Assembly: GCA_003161835.1 (NCBI GenBank)
Contig: PMNO01000279.1
Span: 1-9,368 of the forward strand
DNA length: 9,368 nt
Source: Myxococcales bacterium
GTDB lineage: Bacteria; Myxococcota_A; Polyangia; Fen-1088
Direction of reading: 5' to 3'
The translations under genes and the position numbers were made by a program. Positions 1 to 6,097 of this stretch are shown in pieces (position 1 is the stretch's first letter; each line of letters starts with the position of its first letter). A model generated the notes under the pieces. The model did not search any database and had not been told where the DNA came from. It saw only the letters and a program-made list of their open reading frames with translations.

Positions 1-536
1 TTGCCGGGCTCGCGGAACAGCCAGCCCCCGAAAGGACCCGCCTGCACCTGCGGCAGCGGTTTGTTCCACACGACGTCGACCTGATCTAGCCGGCCCAGGC
101 GACCAGCCTCCAGGTCTTGCATCAGCCGTTCATACGGCGGCGAGAACAGAAAATTGTGCGCGACCCCCAAGGACAGGCCGCGGGCCTTGGCGAGGGCGGC
201 GAGCGCATGACAATCCTCCGAGGCAATCGCCAAGGGTTTCTCCGCGAACACCGCGACCCCGGCTTCCAACACCTGGCGCACGTTGTTCACGTGGGCCGGG
301 GGCGGGGTCAAAATATGCACCACCTGAGGTCTGCGGGCGGCGAGCAGGTGCGCAAGATCCGTGTACGCGGTCGCCCCGTCCGCCTGCGCCGCCAGTCGCT
401 CGGCGCGCGCGCGCGACAGATCGCAGACCGCCACCACCTTGACGTGGGGCACGCGTCGAAGCGCCGCGATGTGATGGTCGGCGATGAATCCCGCCCCGAG
501 CAGGGCCACTTCCAGTGCGTTGGGTTCTGATTTCAA
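1..536 (-). CDS. Gfo/Idh/MocA family NAD(P)-dependent oxidoreductase, N-terminal part (cut by window edge)
   Basis: About 178 codons are in the window and the 3' end lies beyond the left edge. The protein opens with a Rossmann dinucleotide-binding strand and glycine loop (ALLGAGFIADHH, about residues 11-22). It continues with the acidic end of strand 2 (VVAVCDLS, 34-41), then the HILTPPPAHV segment and the family hallmark EKPLA (99-103), whose lysine is the usual catalytic/nicotinamide-contacting residue. Family members oxidise or reduce sugar or sugar-nucleotide hydroxyls; the substrate cannot be read from this half. The start is a TTG (536-534) whose last bases overlap the TGA stop of the upstream glycosyltransferase (TTGA), so the two are probably translationally coupled. 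An internal GTG at 509-507 is the alternative start but would leave almost nothing before the first beta strand. An AAGGG about 12 nt upstream is a poor ribosome-binding site. A role in sugar-nucleotide synthesis is inferred from the neighbours. Confidence 0.9.
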   Translation of the reverse strand, partial: MKSEPNALEVALLGAGFIADHHIAALRRVPHVKVVAVCDLSRARAERLAAQADGATAYTDLAHLLAARRPQVVHILTPPPAHVNNVRQVLEAGVAVFAEKPLAIASEDCHALAALAKARGLSLGVAHNFLFSPPYERLMQDLEAGRLGRLDQVDVVWNKPLPQVQAGPFGGWLFREPG

Positions 537-1570
537 GCGGGCTTGTGTCCCTTGTATTCGATGATGGTCGGACGGCGCTTCGTGAGCTTGTCGAGATGGT
601 ACTTCATCACCCCGAGCGACTCGGGGATCTTGGCGGCGGTGCAGGACACCCCCCACAGAACGCTATCGCGGGCTCCGAACCCGAGGCGGCGGGTCGCGCG
701 GTAGGTGCGGAACATCTGGGCGGGGTAAGCCGCCAGCAAGCACAGCGAAAGGCCCAGTGTGGGTGGCGCGAGCGCGGTCGCGACCGCCGGCAGGCCCAGG
801 CCCCAGGCACAGGTCCGCCGGACCTCGCCGACGAAGTAGCGCTCCGGGGGGCCTCCGTGCATGTCGGCCACCTGGGCGTAGCCGTGGCCGCAACGCTTGG
901 CGCGGGTCCACCATTGGCCGAGGCGGGTGATGGCCGCATCGTGCAAGACCGATACGTGATCGATCCGTCGAAACCGGCCTCCGATCTTGCGCAGGCGAAT
1001 GCCAACTTCGTCGTCCTCGGCGGCGATGACCTCGGGGTCGAAGCCACCGACCTGCGCAAAGGCGCTGGCGCGAACCAGGAAGATGCCCCCGAAGGCGGTC
1101 GTGTCACCGACCGGCCGCATGCGCCATTCGATGTCGCACAGGGCATTGAATGGCGTGCGCTCGGGGTACCGCTCGCGCGTCCAGCCACACACGGCCACCA
1201 CGTCGGGCGCCGCGTTCATTTCCGCGACGACCGCCTCCACCGCGCCTGGAACGAATTCGCAATCACCGTCGACGAAATGAACCATCTGCACATCGGGGTG
1301 AAGGGCCAGCAGGCGATCGAACCCGGCGTTGCGCGCGCGCGCCGCGGTGAACGGACGCGACATGTCCAGCTCGACCACCTCGACGCCCCGCCGGCGCGCT
1401 TCGGCCACGCTATCGTCTGTGGAACCAGAATCCACATATACGGCGCCGCGAATGCCGAGGGGCAACGACTCCAGACAGCGGGCCAGGCGATCACCCTCGT
1501 TGCGACCGATAGCCACCACGCCGACGCCATGCAGGCCTTGGGGGGGGCTAGGGACATTGTCTGGCAGCAT
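533..1570 (-). CDS. Family 2 (GT-A fold) glycosyltransferase
   Basis: A 345-residue protein with a GT2 domain. The motifs in order are a nucleotide-binding opening strand (GVVAIGRNEGDRL, about 17-29), VDSGSTDDS (46-54), the metal-binding DGD (101-103), an acceptor-site GGF (175-177), and the catalytic-base region AAEDDEVGIRLR (183-194). GQWWTRAKRCGHG follows (218-230). A hydrophobic stretch at about 255-285 could touch or cross the inner membrane. The enzyme should transfer a sugar from an activated donor to a lipid-linked or growing glycan on the cytoplasmic face; donor and acceptor are unknown. The frame has a TAG at 1579-1577, so ATG 1570 is the furthest possible start, but no clear Shine-Dalgarno precedes it. 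A run of eight C on the coding strand (1540-1547) lies in codons 8-11, before the conserved domain. It overlaps the following oxidoreductase by TTGA. The gene is complete and of normal length for GT2 enzymes of polysaccharide loci. Confidence 0.93.
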   Translation of the reverse strand: MLPDNVPSPPQGLHGVGVVAIGRNEGDRLARCLESLPLGIRGAVYVDSGSTDDSVAEARRRGVEVVELDMSRPFTAARARNAGFDRLLALHPDVQMVHFVDGDCEFVPGAVEAVVAEMNAAPDVVAVCGWTRERYPERTPFNALCDIEWRMRPVGDTTAFGGIFLVRASAFAQVGGFDPEVIAAEDDEVGIRLRKIGGRFRRIDHVSVLHDAAITRLGQWWTRAKRCGHGYAQVADMHGGPPERYFVGEVRRTCAWGLGLPAVATALAPPTLGLSLCLLAAYPAQMFRTYRATRRLGFGARDSVLWGVSCTAAKIPESLGVMKYHLDKLTKRRPTIIEYKGHKPA

Positions 1571-1758
1571 ACCGATCTAGCGTCCGCCCGCGCGCGGCAC
1601 CGCGGCTGGGCTCTGATCTACGACGAACATCGTGGGCGCCGATAAAAGGGGCTTGGGCCTGCCAAGAACGCGCAACACGTCGTGAATGCTATCGGGACCG
1701 TGGACGGGGGGCAATTCCTTGCGCGCGACGTCCCCGCCGCCGCCATCGCGTCCGAACC
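1571..1758. other. Intergenic gap between the DUF1552 gene and the glycosyltransferase gene
   Basis: This 188-nt stretch has no supported gene. Open frames crossing it are extensions of shadow frames. I looked for a promoter for the glycosyltransferase on the minus strand and found a TTGGCA (RC of 1658-1663), but no -10 box at an acceptable spacing. A weak hairpin followed by four T lies near the middle and is listed separately. Whether the glycosyltransferase is transcribed from its own promoter or by read-through from the DUF1552 gene is not decided by the sequence. Confidence 0.5.
1644..1666 (-). terminator. Weak terminator-like hairpin downstream of the DUF1552 gene
   Basis: On the minus strand CTTGG and CCAAG can pair around a 5-nt loop (1666-1652), followed by CCCC and then TTTT (1647-1644). 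The stem is only 5 bp and the T-run is short and separated by four C, so termination here would be inefficient at best. It sits about 92 nt past the DUF1552 stop codon. Confidence 0.2.
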
Positions 1759-3174
1759 TCAGCCAACCAGACCGGCGATGCCGCTGCCGCTGTTCAGTCC
1801 CGCCACGTCATTGAAACCGAACGAGGTGGCGGGAATGTCAAAGGCGTTCAGGATGCTGGTGTACAGATCCCCCAGGCTGGCGGTCGGGCGCGCCAGGTAC
1901 CGGTTGGTCTTGATCTTGCCCTGGGCGCCACCCGCGATCACGACCGGCAGATTGCTCATGCTATGAGACTGCCCGGTGCCAAACTCGCTGATCCAGAGCA
2001 CCAGGCTGTTGTCCAACATGGTCATTCCGTTCGGTTCGACAACCGCGTCCATTCCGTCCAGCAGGCGATTGAAGACCGTCGCGTAGTAGAGGAAACCCGC
2101 CTTGAGGGTCGGATTGTCGTTGTTGCTGGCGTACCCAAGACCCAACGCAGGATCGTTGTGGACCTGAGCGTGCCAGCCGGAGATGGGACCGACGGGCAAG
2201 AACTCGAACTTGGGATCGTCGTAGCCTCCGTCTTGCAGCGTGACGATGCGGTTCGCTCCGCAGCTCAGCACGCTCACCATGGTATCGACGAGCAGGTTGG
2301 CCTGGACATCCATACCCGGGAAGGTGGGAGCCCGAGGCACCTTCCAATTGGCGGGCAAGGACTGGGTCACCCCCCCACACTGAACCGGCGCCACGGTGGT
2401 GGCCCTCAGTTCGATGGCCCGGATGGCGTCGGCGTGGGCTTGCAGGCGCATACTGTCGGTGACCCCGACCTTGGCGTTCAACGACTTGAAAGCCGTCCAT
2501 ACGCCGTCCAGAACGCTCCCGCGCTGGGAACGGAAGCGATCCGCGCGGGTCGACATCGTCGTCGGGGTGGTGGTCGTCGGCAGCCCCGCCAGATACGTAT
2601 TGAACGTCTTGGCGGGATCGTTGCTCATCGGCGCCAGCGGATTGGCGCCGGTGGATCCGGCGGGCTTGACCTTGTACCACATCAGGTTGTCGGGCGGACT
2701 GTCGGTGCCCACCGCGAGATTGATGGGCAGGCTCGTCTTCAATTGGTCAGCCAGGTAGTGATCAATGGAGGGGCCCAGGCACAGGGCACCCGAGTTCACC
2801 ATGATGCTGGCGTCGAACTTTCCCGTTCCCGTGGTGTCGATCAGGGACGACGTCATCAACGTGTGGCCGGGCGCCGTATGATCATTGCTCTTGTGCATGC
2901 GGGCGACTCTGTTGTTCGTCCCAGAAACCACCACCAATTTCTTCTGATGGCTCGCCAGCGGCTGCAACATTTCGCTCAGCTGGAGGCCGTCGTTGGGCAG
3001 GGTTGGTGGGGTCCAACGGGTCAGCAGATTCCCCTCGCCGGTCTGGTAGATCACCAACCGGGTCGGTACCGCCGCGGTCTGAGCGCGCGTCATGCGGGAT
3101 TCGAGCAACGGTATGGCCAAACTGGCGCCCGAAGTCGCCTGCAGGAACCCACGTCTGGTGATGCGAAAACTCAT
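1759..3174 (-). CDS. Tat-exported DUF1552 (HXXSHH-family) protein
   Basis: A 471-residue protein starting MSFRITRRGFLQ, a twin-arginine signal (RRGFLQ, residues 7-12) followed by a short hydrophobic stretch, so export of a folded protein to the periplasm is expected. The body matches the DUF1552 pattern: RLVIYQTGEGN near 39, VVVSGTNN near 81, and the typical C-terminal block MLDNSLVLWISEFGTGQSHSMSNLPVVIAGG (386-416, with N389, S396-E397 and the S403-H404 pair). Function is unknown for the family. The HXXSHH motif for which the Pfam family is named seems reduced to HAQVHN (335-340). ATG 3174 overlaps the stop of the upstream DUF1592 gene by ATGA, which fixes the start and implies translational coupling. 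The same frame extends upstream to 3357, but that would put 61 residues before the Tat signal and overlap the upstream gene. Complete, and of ordinary length for the family. Confidence 0.93.
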   Translation of the reverse strand: MSFRITRRGFLQATSGASLAIPLLESRMTRAQTAAVPTRLVIYQTGEGNLLTRWTPPTLPNDGLQLSEMLQPLASHQKKLVVVSGTNNRVARMHKSNDHTAPGHTLMTSSLIDTTGTGKFDASIMVNSGALCLGPSIDHYLADQLKTSLPINLAVGTDSPPDNLMWYKVKPAGSTGANPLAPMSNDPAKTFNTYLAGLPTTTTPTTMSTRADRFRSQRGSVLDGVWTAFKSLNAKVGVTDSMRLQAHADAIRAIELRATTVAPVQCGGVTQSLPANWKVPRAPTFPGMDVQANLLVDTMVSVLSCGANRIVTLQDGGYDDPKFEFLPVGPISGWHAQVHNDPALGLGYASNNDNPTLKAGFLYYATVFNRLLDGMDAVVEPNGMTMLDNSLVLWISEFGTGQSHSMSNLPVVIAGGAQGKIKTNRYLARPTASLGDLYTSILNAFDIPATSFGFNDVAGLNSGSGIAGLVG

Positions 3175-4868
3175 AGTGCTCCCCCCGTGACCGCGCGTCG
3201 TTGCGCGAATGAATCCAGCCCACTGAGACCCGCAAAAAGAGCCGTCAGCGAATTGTTCTGTTGGCCGAATTGGCCGGCCAAGCTCTGGACCGTACATTGA
3301 TCCACGCTGGTCTCGTTGATTCCAAACGCGTAACGCATCCATTGCGTCGTCAGGCACGCCTGAACCTTGGGACTTTGCGCCAACTTTTCACCCAGAGCGC
3401 GAACGCCGCTAAAGTCACCACCCAGATCGGATGTCGATTCGATGTGTCCGGACACGTCCACCGTCTGGCCGCCGACGGTGGGGACGTACTTGCCTAAGCC
3501 GTCGAAGGCCGAAAAGGCAAACCCGATCGGGTCCATCAGTTTGTGGCAAAACCCGCAGGTGGCGCTGTTGATCCGGGCCTGAGATTGTTCTCGGACGGTG
3601 GCCCCCACGGGAGTCAACATGTCTTGCGCGGCCAGCGCGCCCGGGGGCGGCGGCGCGATCGTGTCGCACATCACCATCATCCGAATAAACTTTCCGCGCA
3701 GGATCGGGGAGGCCGTTTGGCCATGAGCGAACTTGGCGAGCAGCAAGGGATGGGTCAAGAGGCCCACCCGCTGTTCGGCGTCCAAATTGACCTGGCGCCA
3801 ATCGCTGGGGCCAGTGCTCTGAGCGGGGAGACCATAAAACGTCTCAAGAACACTGTTCACAAACGTTTGTTGCGAGGTGATGAGGGCATGCAGGCCGTCA
3901 TCTGCGGCCAAGGCCTGGTCCAGATCCCTGCGCATCTCCTCGTCCAACGCCGCCTGCAAGTTGGCGGCATGAACGTCCGCGTGAAAGCCCTTGACGGTCA
4001 TCCACTGGAGGAGGAAGTCAGTGAGCACGCCGTGCGCGCGCGGATCCTTCAGCATGCGCTGGGCTTGGGCCAGTCGATTCTTGGGATCGGCGAGCGCGCC
4101 ACTCTGTCCCGCGTCGAGCAGGGTCTGATCGGGCAGGCCGTTCCAGTACAGAAGAGCCATGCGCTGGGCCAGCTCGGCGCCGGTCAGCGTCGTCGCGGGG
4201 GCTGTCGCGGTGACGGGCTGGCTCTCGAGCACGTACAGGAATTGTGGCATCTGCAGGATTGTTTCCACGCCGACCGCAACACTCTCCGAGTAGGAGAGCG
4301 TGGGGCGCGCGTGGGTGTATGAGCCGACAATCACGGACATCTCGGTGGTGGTGGCCGGGTGCCGAAACGCGCGGGTAGCCAAGGTGTTCAGATATGTGGT
4401 GGCGCACGATGTTTCGGCGGATACCGAAGAGCACGGCGGGACGATATCCGCCACCTGCATCGCAACGGACTCAGCGGCGTCGAACACCGCCTGGGTTTGG
4501 CCTTCCCCCATCGGATTCGCCCCGCTATACGTCGCGTAGGGATATCCGCCAAGCGGCGGCGGGAAGGCGCTCTGCGCGATGACGCCCGCGCCGAACAGCT
4601 CGCCGATGATGCTGTTGTACTGTGTATCGTTGATGCGCTGAAGCGGCACCGCGAAGGGAGAGGGGGCGGCCGTCGCAGAACAGCTCAACACCGGCGGCGG
4701 CTGGGCGGGGCCGACGGGCTGATTCGGGTCGACGGGTTGATTCGGGTCGACGGAATTTTGCGAGATGCCGGAGCCGGGAGACACAACTCCCACGCAAGCG
4801 CCCAATGTCGAGCCACCCAAGGCGACGAACAAAGTTGCGTAGAGACGAGCAGTGTTTTTCAACTTCAT
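3171..4868 (-). CDS. DUF1592/DUF1588-type lipoprotein with one CxxCH haem motif
   Basis: A 565-residue protein. The N-terminus MKLKNTARLYATLFVALG...LGAC is a lipoprotein signal with lipobox L-G-A-C and lipidated Cys 25. A Pro/Asn/Gln linker with the repeat VDPNQP follows (about 40-58). The rest resembles the planctomycete secreted domain series: a DUF1587-like start (PLQRINDTQYNSIIGELFG, near 76-94), a DUF1595-like segment (TRAFRHPATTTE, near 166), DUF1592 (QRMALLYWNGLPDQTLLDAG, near 236-255), the cytochrome-like DUF1588 with CGFCH (438-442) followed by KLMDPIGFAFSAFDGLG, and a C-terminal DUF1585-like part (WMRYAFGINETSVDQC). It should be an envelope-anchored, possibly c-haem-binding protein; its reaction is unknown. 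The start at 4868 has a GGGAAG ribosome-binding site 7 nt upstream and a TATAAT box about 31 nt upstream. The longer frame to 4964 begins upstream of that box and is unlikely. It overlaps the DUF1552 gene by ATGA. Confidence 0.93.
   Translation of the reverse strand: MKLKNTARLYATLFVALGGSTLGACVGVVSPGSGISQNSVDPNQPVDPNQPVGPAQPPPVLSCSATAAPSPFAVPLQRINDTQYNSIIGELFGAGVIAQSAFPPPLGGYPYATYSGANPMGEGQTQAVFDAAESVAMQVADIVPPCSSVSAETSCATTYLNTLATRAFRHPATTTEMSVIVGSYTHARPTLSYSESVAVGVETILQMPQFLYVLESQPVTATAPATTLTGAELAQRMALLYWNGLPDQTLLDAGQSGALADPKNRLAQAQRMLKDPRAHGVLTDFLLQWMTVKGFHADVHAANLQAALDEEMRRDLDQALAADDGLHALITSQQTFVNSVLETFYGLPAQSTGPSDWRQVNLDAEQRVGLLTHPLLLAKFAHGQTASPILRGKFIRMMVMCDTIAPPPPGALAAQDMLTPVGATVREQSQARINSATCGFCHKLMDPIGFAFSAFDGLGKYVPTVGGQTVDVSGHIESTSDLGGDFSGVRALGEKLAQSPKVQACLTTQWMRYAFGINETSVDQCTVQSLAGQFGQQNNSLTALFAGLSGLDSFAQRRAVTGGAL
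4713..4748 (-). repeat. Two 18-bp tandem copies encoding VDPNQP in the lipoprotein linker
   Basis: The 18-bp unit gacgggctgattcgggtc (plus strand) occurs at 4713-4730 and again at 4731-4748 with one difference, and five bases of a third copy follow. It encodes the DPNQPV repeat just after the lipidated cysteine region. Such linkers space a folded domain away from the membrane, and copy number may vary between strains. Confidence 0.8.
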
Positions 4869-4875
4869 TGCACAG

Positions 4876-4881
4876 CTTCCC
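4876..4881 (-). promoter_or_regulatory. Ribosome-binding site GGGAAG deciding the start of the DUF1592-type lipoprotein
   Basis: GGGAAG on the minus strand ends 7 nt before ATG 4868. It is the best Shine-Dalgarno in the window. Together with the lipoprotein signal directly after this ATG, it favours 4868 over the upstream in-frame ATG at 4964. Confidence 0.65.
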
Positions 4882-4899
4882 GAGCGGCTACGAGGATCA

Positions 4900-4928
4900 A
4901 TTATATCTCCGCGATCGAAGATCGTAGA
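4900..4928 (-). promoter_or_regulatory. Candidate promoter of the DUF1592-DUF1552 operon
   Basis: A perfect TATAAT lies on the minus strand at 4905-4900, giving a predicted transcription start near 4893 and a leader of about 25 nt before ATG 4868. At 17-bp spacing the -35 position reads TCTACG, which is far from consensus. The promoter may therefore need an activator or use another sigma factor. An inverted repeat occupies the spacer. Confidence 0.5.
4912..4924. repeat. 13-bp inverted repeat CGATC-GAA-GATCG in the promoter spacer
   Basis: Five-base arms around a 3-nt centre lie between the -10 and -35 positions of the DUF1592 promoter, a position where a bound repressor would block polymerase. 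It could also be chance, because GATC-rich palindromes are short. Confidence 0.35.
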
Positions 4929-5033
4929 GACGAATACCTGTCTTTTTGTGGTGTGTGCGTGCATGCGAGCGCCCCCGATGTAGGTCGCAATCCCTCTTGA
5001 ACGACATATCCAAAGCGAAGGAACAATATGCGA

Positions 5034-6083
5034 CTAACAAAAATAACGCGCGTGCGACGGAAGAGAACGCATCGGACGCCGGCATCTCATCGGACGCAGG
5101 GGCGCCGATCTTGAGTCCGGGTCACGCGACGCGGGCGACCAATGCCACGACGCCGTATCTGTGTTCCGCGGCTGCGCGCGCGGTTTCCGCAAGCAGAATC
5201 CCGCGTCGTGCAGCGGAGGGCCGCTTCGTGTCACGGCCCAGAACCCGCGCACCCGACTGATGCAGAGCGTCCCAGACCTGCTATTCGGCGCTGCCCCCAC
5301 CTGCCGCGTCACCGCGGCCAGACTCTTGGGCGTGAAGAAATAGAGGTGGCGTCCGACATCCGCGTGGAACCAGGCCGCGCCACTCTCGCGGGCCGCGCGG
5401 CTGCCCGCGTTCGGGACCTCGACGATCAAATGGCCACCTGAACGAAGCAATCCGAGCGCTCCTCGAAGCGCGCTCCGCGGATCACGGCAATGCTCCAGCA
5501 CTTGGGTCATGACCACAGCGTCGAACTTGCGCCCGGCAAGGTTCTGGGGCAGCGCTTCCGCCGTTCCCACATGAACCTCCATTCCCTGGTCGACGCACAA
5601 CCTGACCGCGGCCGGATCGGGCTCGATGCCACAGGCTTGATAGCCATACGCGCGCATAGCCTTGAGGAGATGCCCCGGCCCGCAGCCGAGATCGCACACC
5701 GACGATCCCCGTGGCGCGAATCGGCTCAAAAATTCCGGCGTCACGGGGCAACTTCGGTCCAGGCGCCAGGCCAGGTGGGTCAGCGCGCGCCAAGCCAGGG
5801 CGGCGATTCCCGCCGGTGGTTTGCCGTGCAGCTTGGTCCCATAGGTCTCGAAGTAGCTCGAGCCGTAGAACTCCGCCAGGCGCGACTCGCTGGGGAGCGG
5901 AGCCACGAAGCCGACCGCACAGTCGTCACACCACCTGACCGCTATTCTTCCGCTATCCGGAGGCTGGTGCCAGACGTGCGGCAATTCGTGCAGAATCTCG
6001 GCCCGGGCATTCCCGCAAAAAATACAGACGAGTTCCGAATCCTGGTTTGGCATGGACTGGCTGCGCTTTTCTGAGGCAGGCAT
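5034..6083 (-). CDS. Class I SAM-dependent methyltransferase with N-terminal zinc finger; C-terminus apparently frameshifted
   Basis: The open frame codes for 349 residues. A four-cysteine zinc-binding module comes first (CIFC at 20-23, CDDC at 52-55). A Rossmann methyltransferase domain follows: SAM motif I VCDLGCGPG (129-137), the acidic ribose-contacting GIEPD (152-156), MTQVLEHCRDP (192-202), GGHLIVEVPN (216-225) and RHLYFFTPKSL (245-255). Proteins of this layout methylate sugars or nucleotide-sugars in glycan and antibiotic pathways; the substrate is not known. After about residue 267 the sequence turns into an Arg/Ser/Pro/Trp-rich tail of about 80 residues unlike a methyltransferase, while the -1 frame carries a convincing terminal strand (see the feature at 5122-5280). 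The gene is therefore probably broken, or the assembly has an indel. It starts 14 nt after the hydrolase stop codon. ATG 6053 is an equally possible start, and neither has a good Shine-Dalgarno. Confidence 0.82.
   Translation of the reverse strand: MPASEKRSQSMPNQDSELVCIFCGNARAEILHELPHVWHQPPDSGRIAVRWCDDCAVGFVAPLPSESRLAEFYGSSYFETYGTKLHGKPPAGIAALAWRALTHLAWRLDRSCPVTPEFLSRFAPRGSSVCDLGCGPGHLLKAMRAYGYQACGIEPDPAAVRLCVDQGMEVHVGTAEALPQNLAGRKFDAVVMTQVLEHCRDPRSALRGALGLLRSGGHLIVEVPNAGSRAARESGAAWFHADVGRHLYFFTPKSLAAVTRQVGAAPNSRSGTLCISRVRGFWAVTRSGPPLHDAGFCLRKPRAQPRNTDTASWHWSPASRDPDSRSAPLRPMRCRRPMRSLPSHARYFC
5122..5280 (-). pseudogene. Out-of-frame methyltransferase C-terminus (frameshift remnant)
   Basis: Read in the frame -1 to the methyltransferase, this stretch gives 52 residues from QVWDALHQSG through RDTKRPSAARRGILL to RYGVVALVARVA and a TGA at 5124-5122. 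It is Ala/Leu/Val-rich with a helix and a final beta strand, as expected for the end of a class I methyltransferase. A TAG at 5283-5281 blocks this frame immediately upstream, so the shift must lie downstream of that codon. One extra base near the AGG-TC at about 5275-5280 would give a continuous protein of about 320 residues. The join also looks short between TPKSLAAVTRQVGAA and VWDAL, so a small deletion may be involved. This is an inference from composition, not from an alignment. Confidence 0.6.
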
Positions 6084-6097
6084 CGGGTCGCGACGTA

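Larger units (their letters stand above)
4869..5121. other. Intergenic region upstream of the DUF1592-type gene, with a short direct repeat
   Basis: If the methyltransferase originally ended at 5122, this 253-nt interval is non-coding. The left part is clearly lower in G+C than its surroundings and holds the promoter described separately. A 10-bp direct repeat, catcggacgc, occurs at 5070-5079 and 5088-5097 (18 bp apart start to start). On the minus strand TTATTTTTG (about 5037-5045) follows a GC-rich stretch, but I see no stable stem, so I do not call a terminator. The open methyltransferase frame covers 5034-5121 of it, probably as read-through. Confidence 0.45.

Noticed and set aside
515..1645. 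Long plus-strand open frame (376 codons) opposite the glycosyltransferase
   Set aside because: It mirrors a clear GT2 gene, has no domain-like motifs, and is rich in Arg/Ala/Gly/His as expected of an antisense frame in GC-rich DNA.
1963..3300. Plus-strand open frame of 445 codons opposite the DUF1552 gene
   Set aside because: It is antisense to a well-supported gene and spans the DUF1592/DUF1552 junction. Its composition is Arg/Gly/His/Val-rich without recognisable motifs.
3175..3357. N-terminal extension of the DUF1552 frame
   Set aside because: It would place 61 residues before the Tat signal and overlap the upstream gene. ATG 3174 with the ATGA overlap explains both genes.
4897..5085. 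62-codon minus-strand frame with a short hydrophobic stretch in the intergenic region
   Set aside because: It runs through the promoter of the DUF1592-type gene, ends in basic low-complexity sequence, and has no ribosome-binding site.
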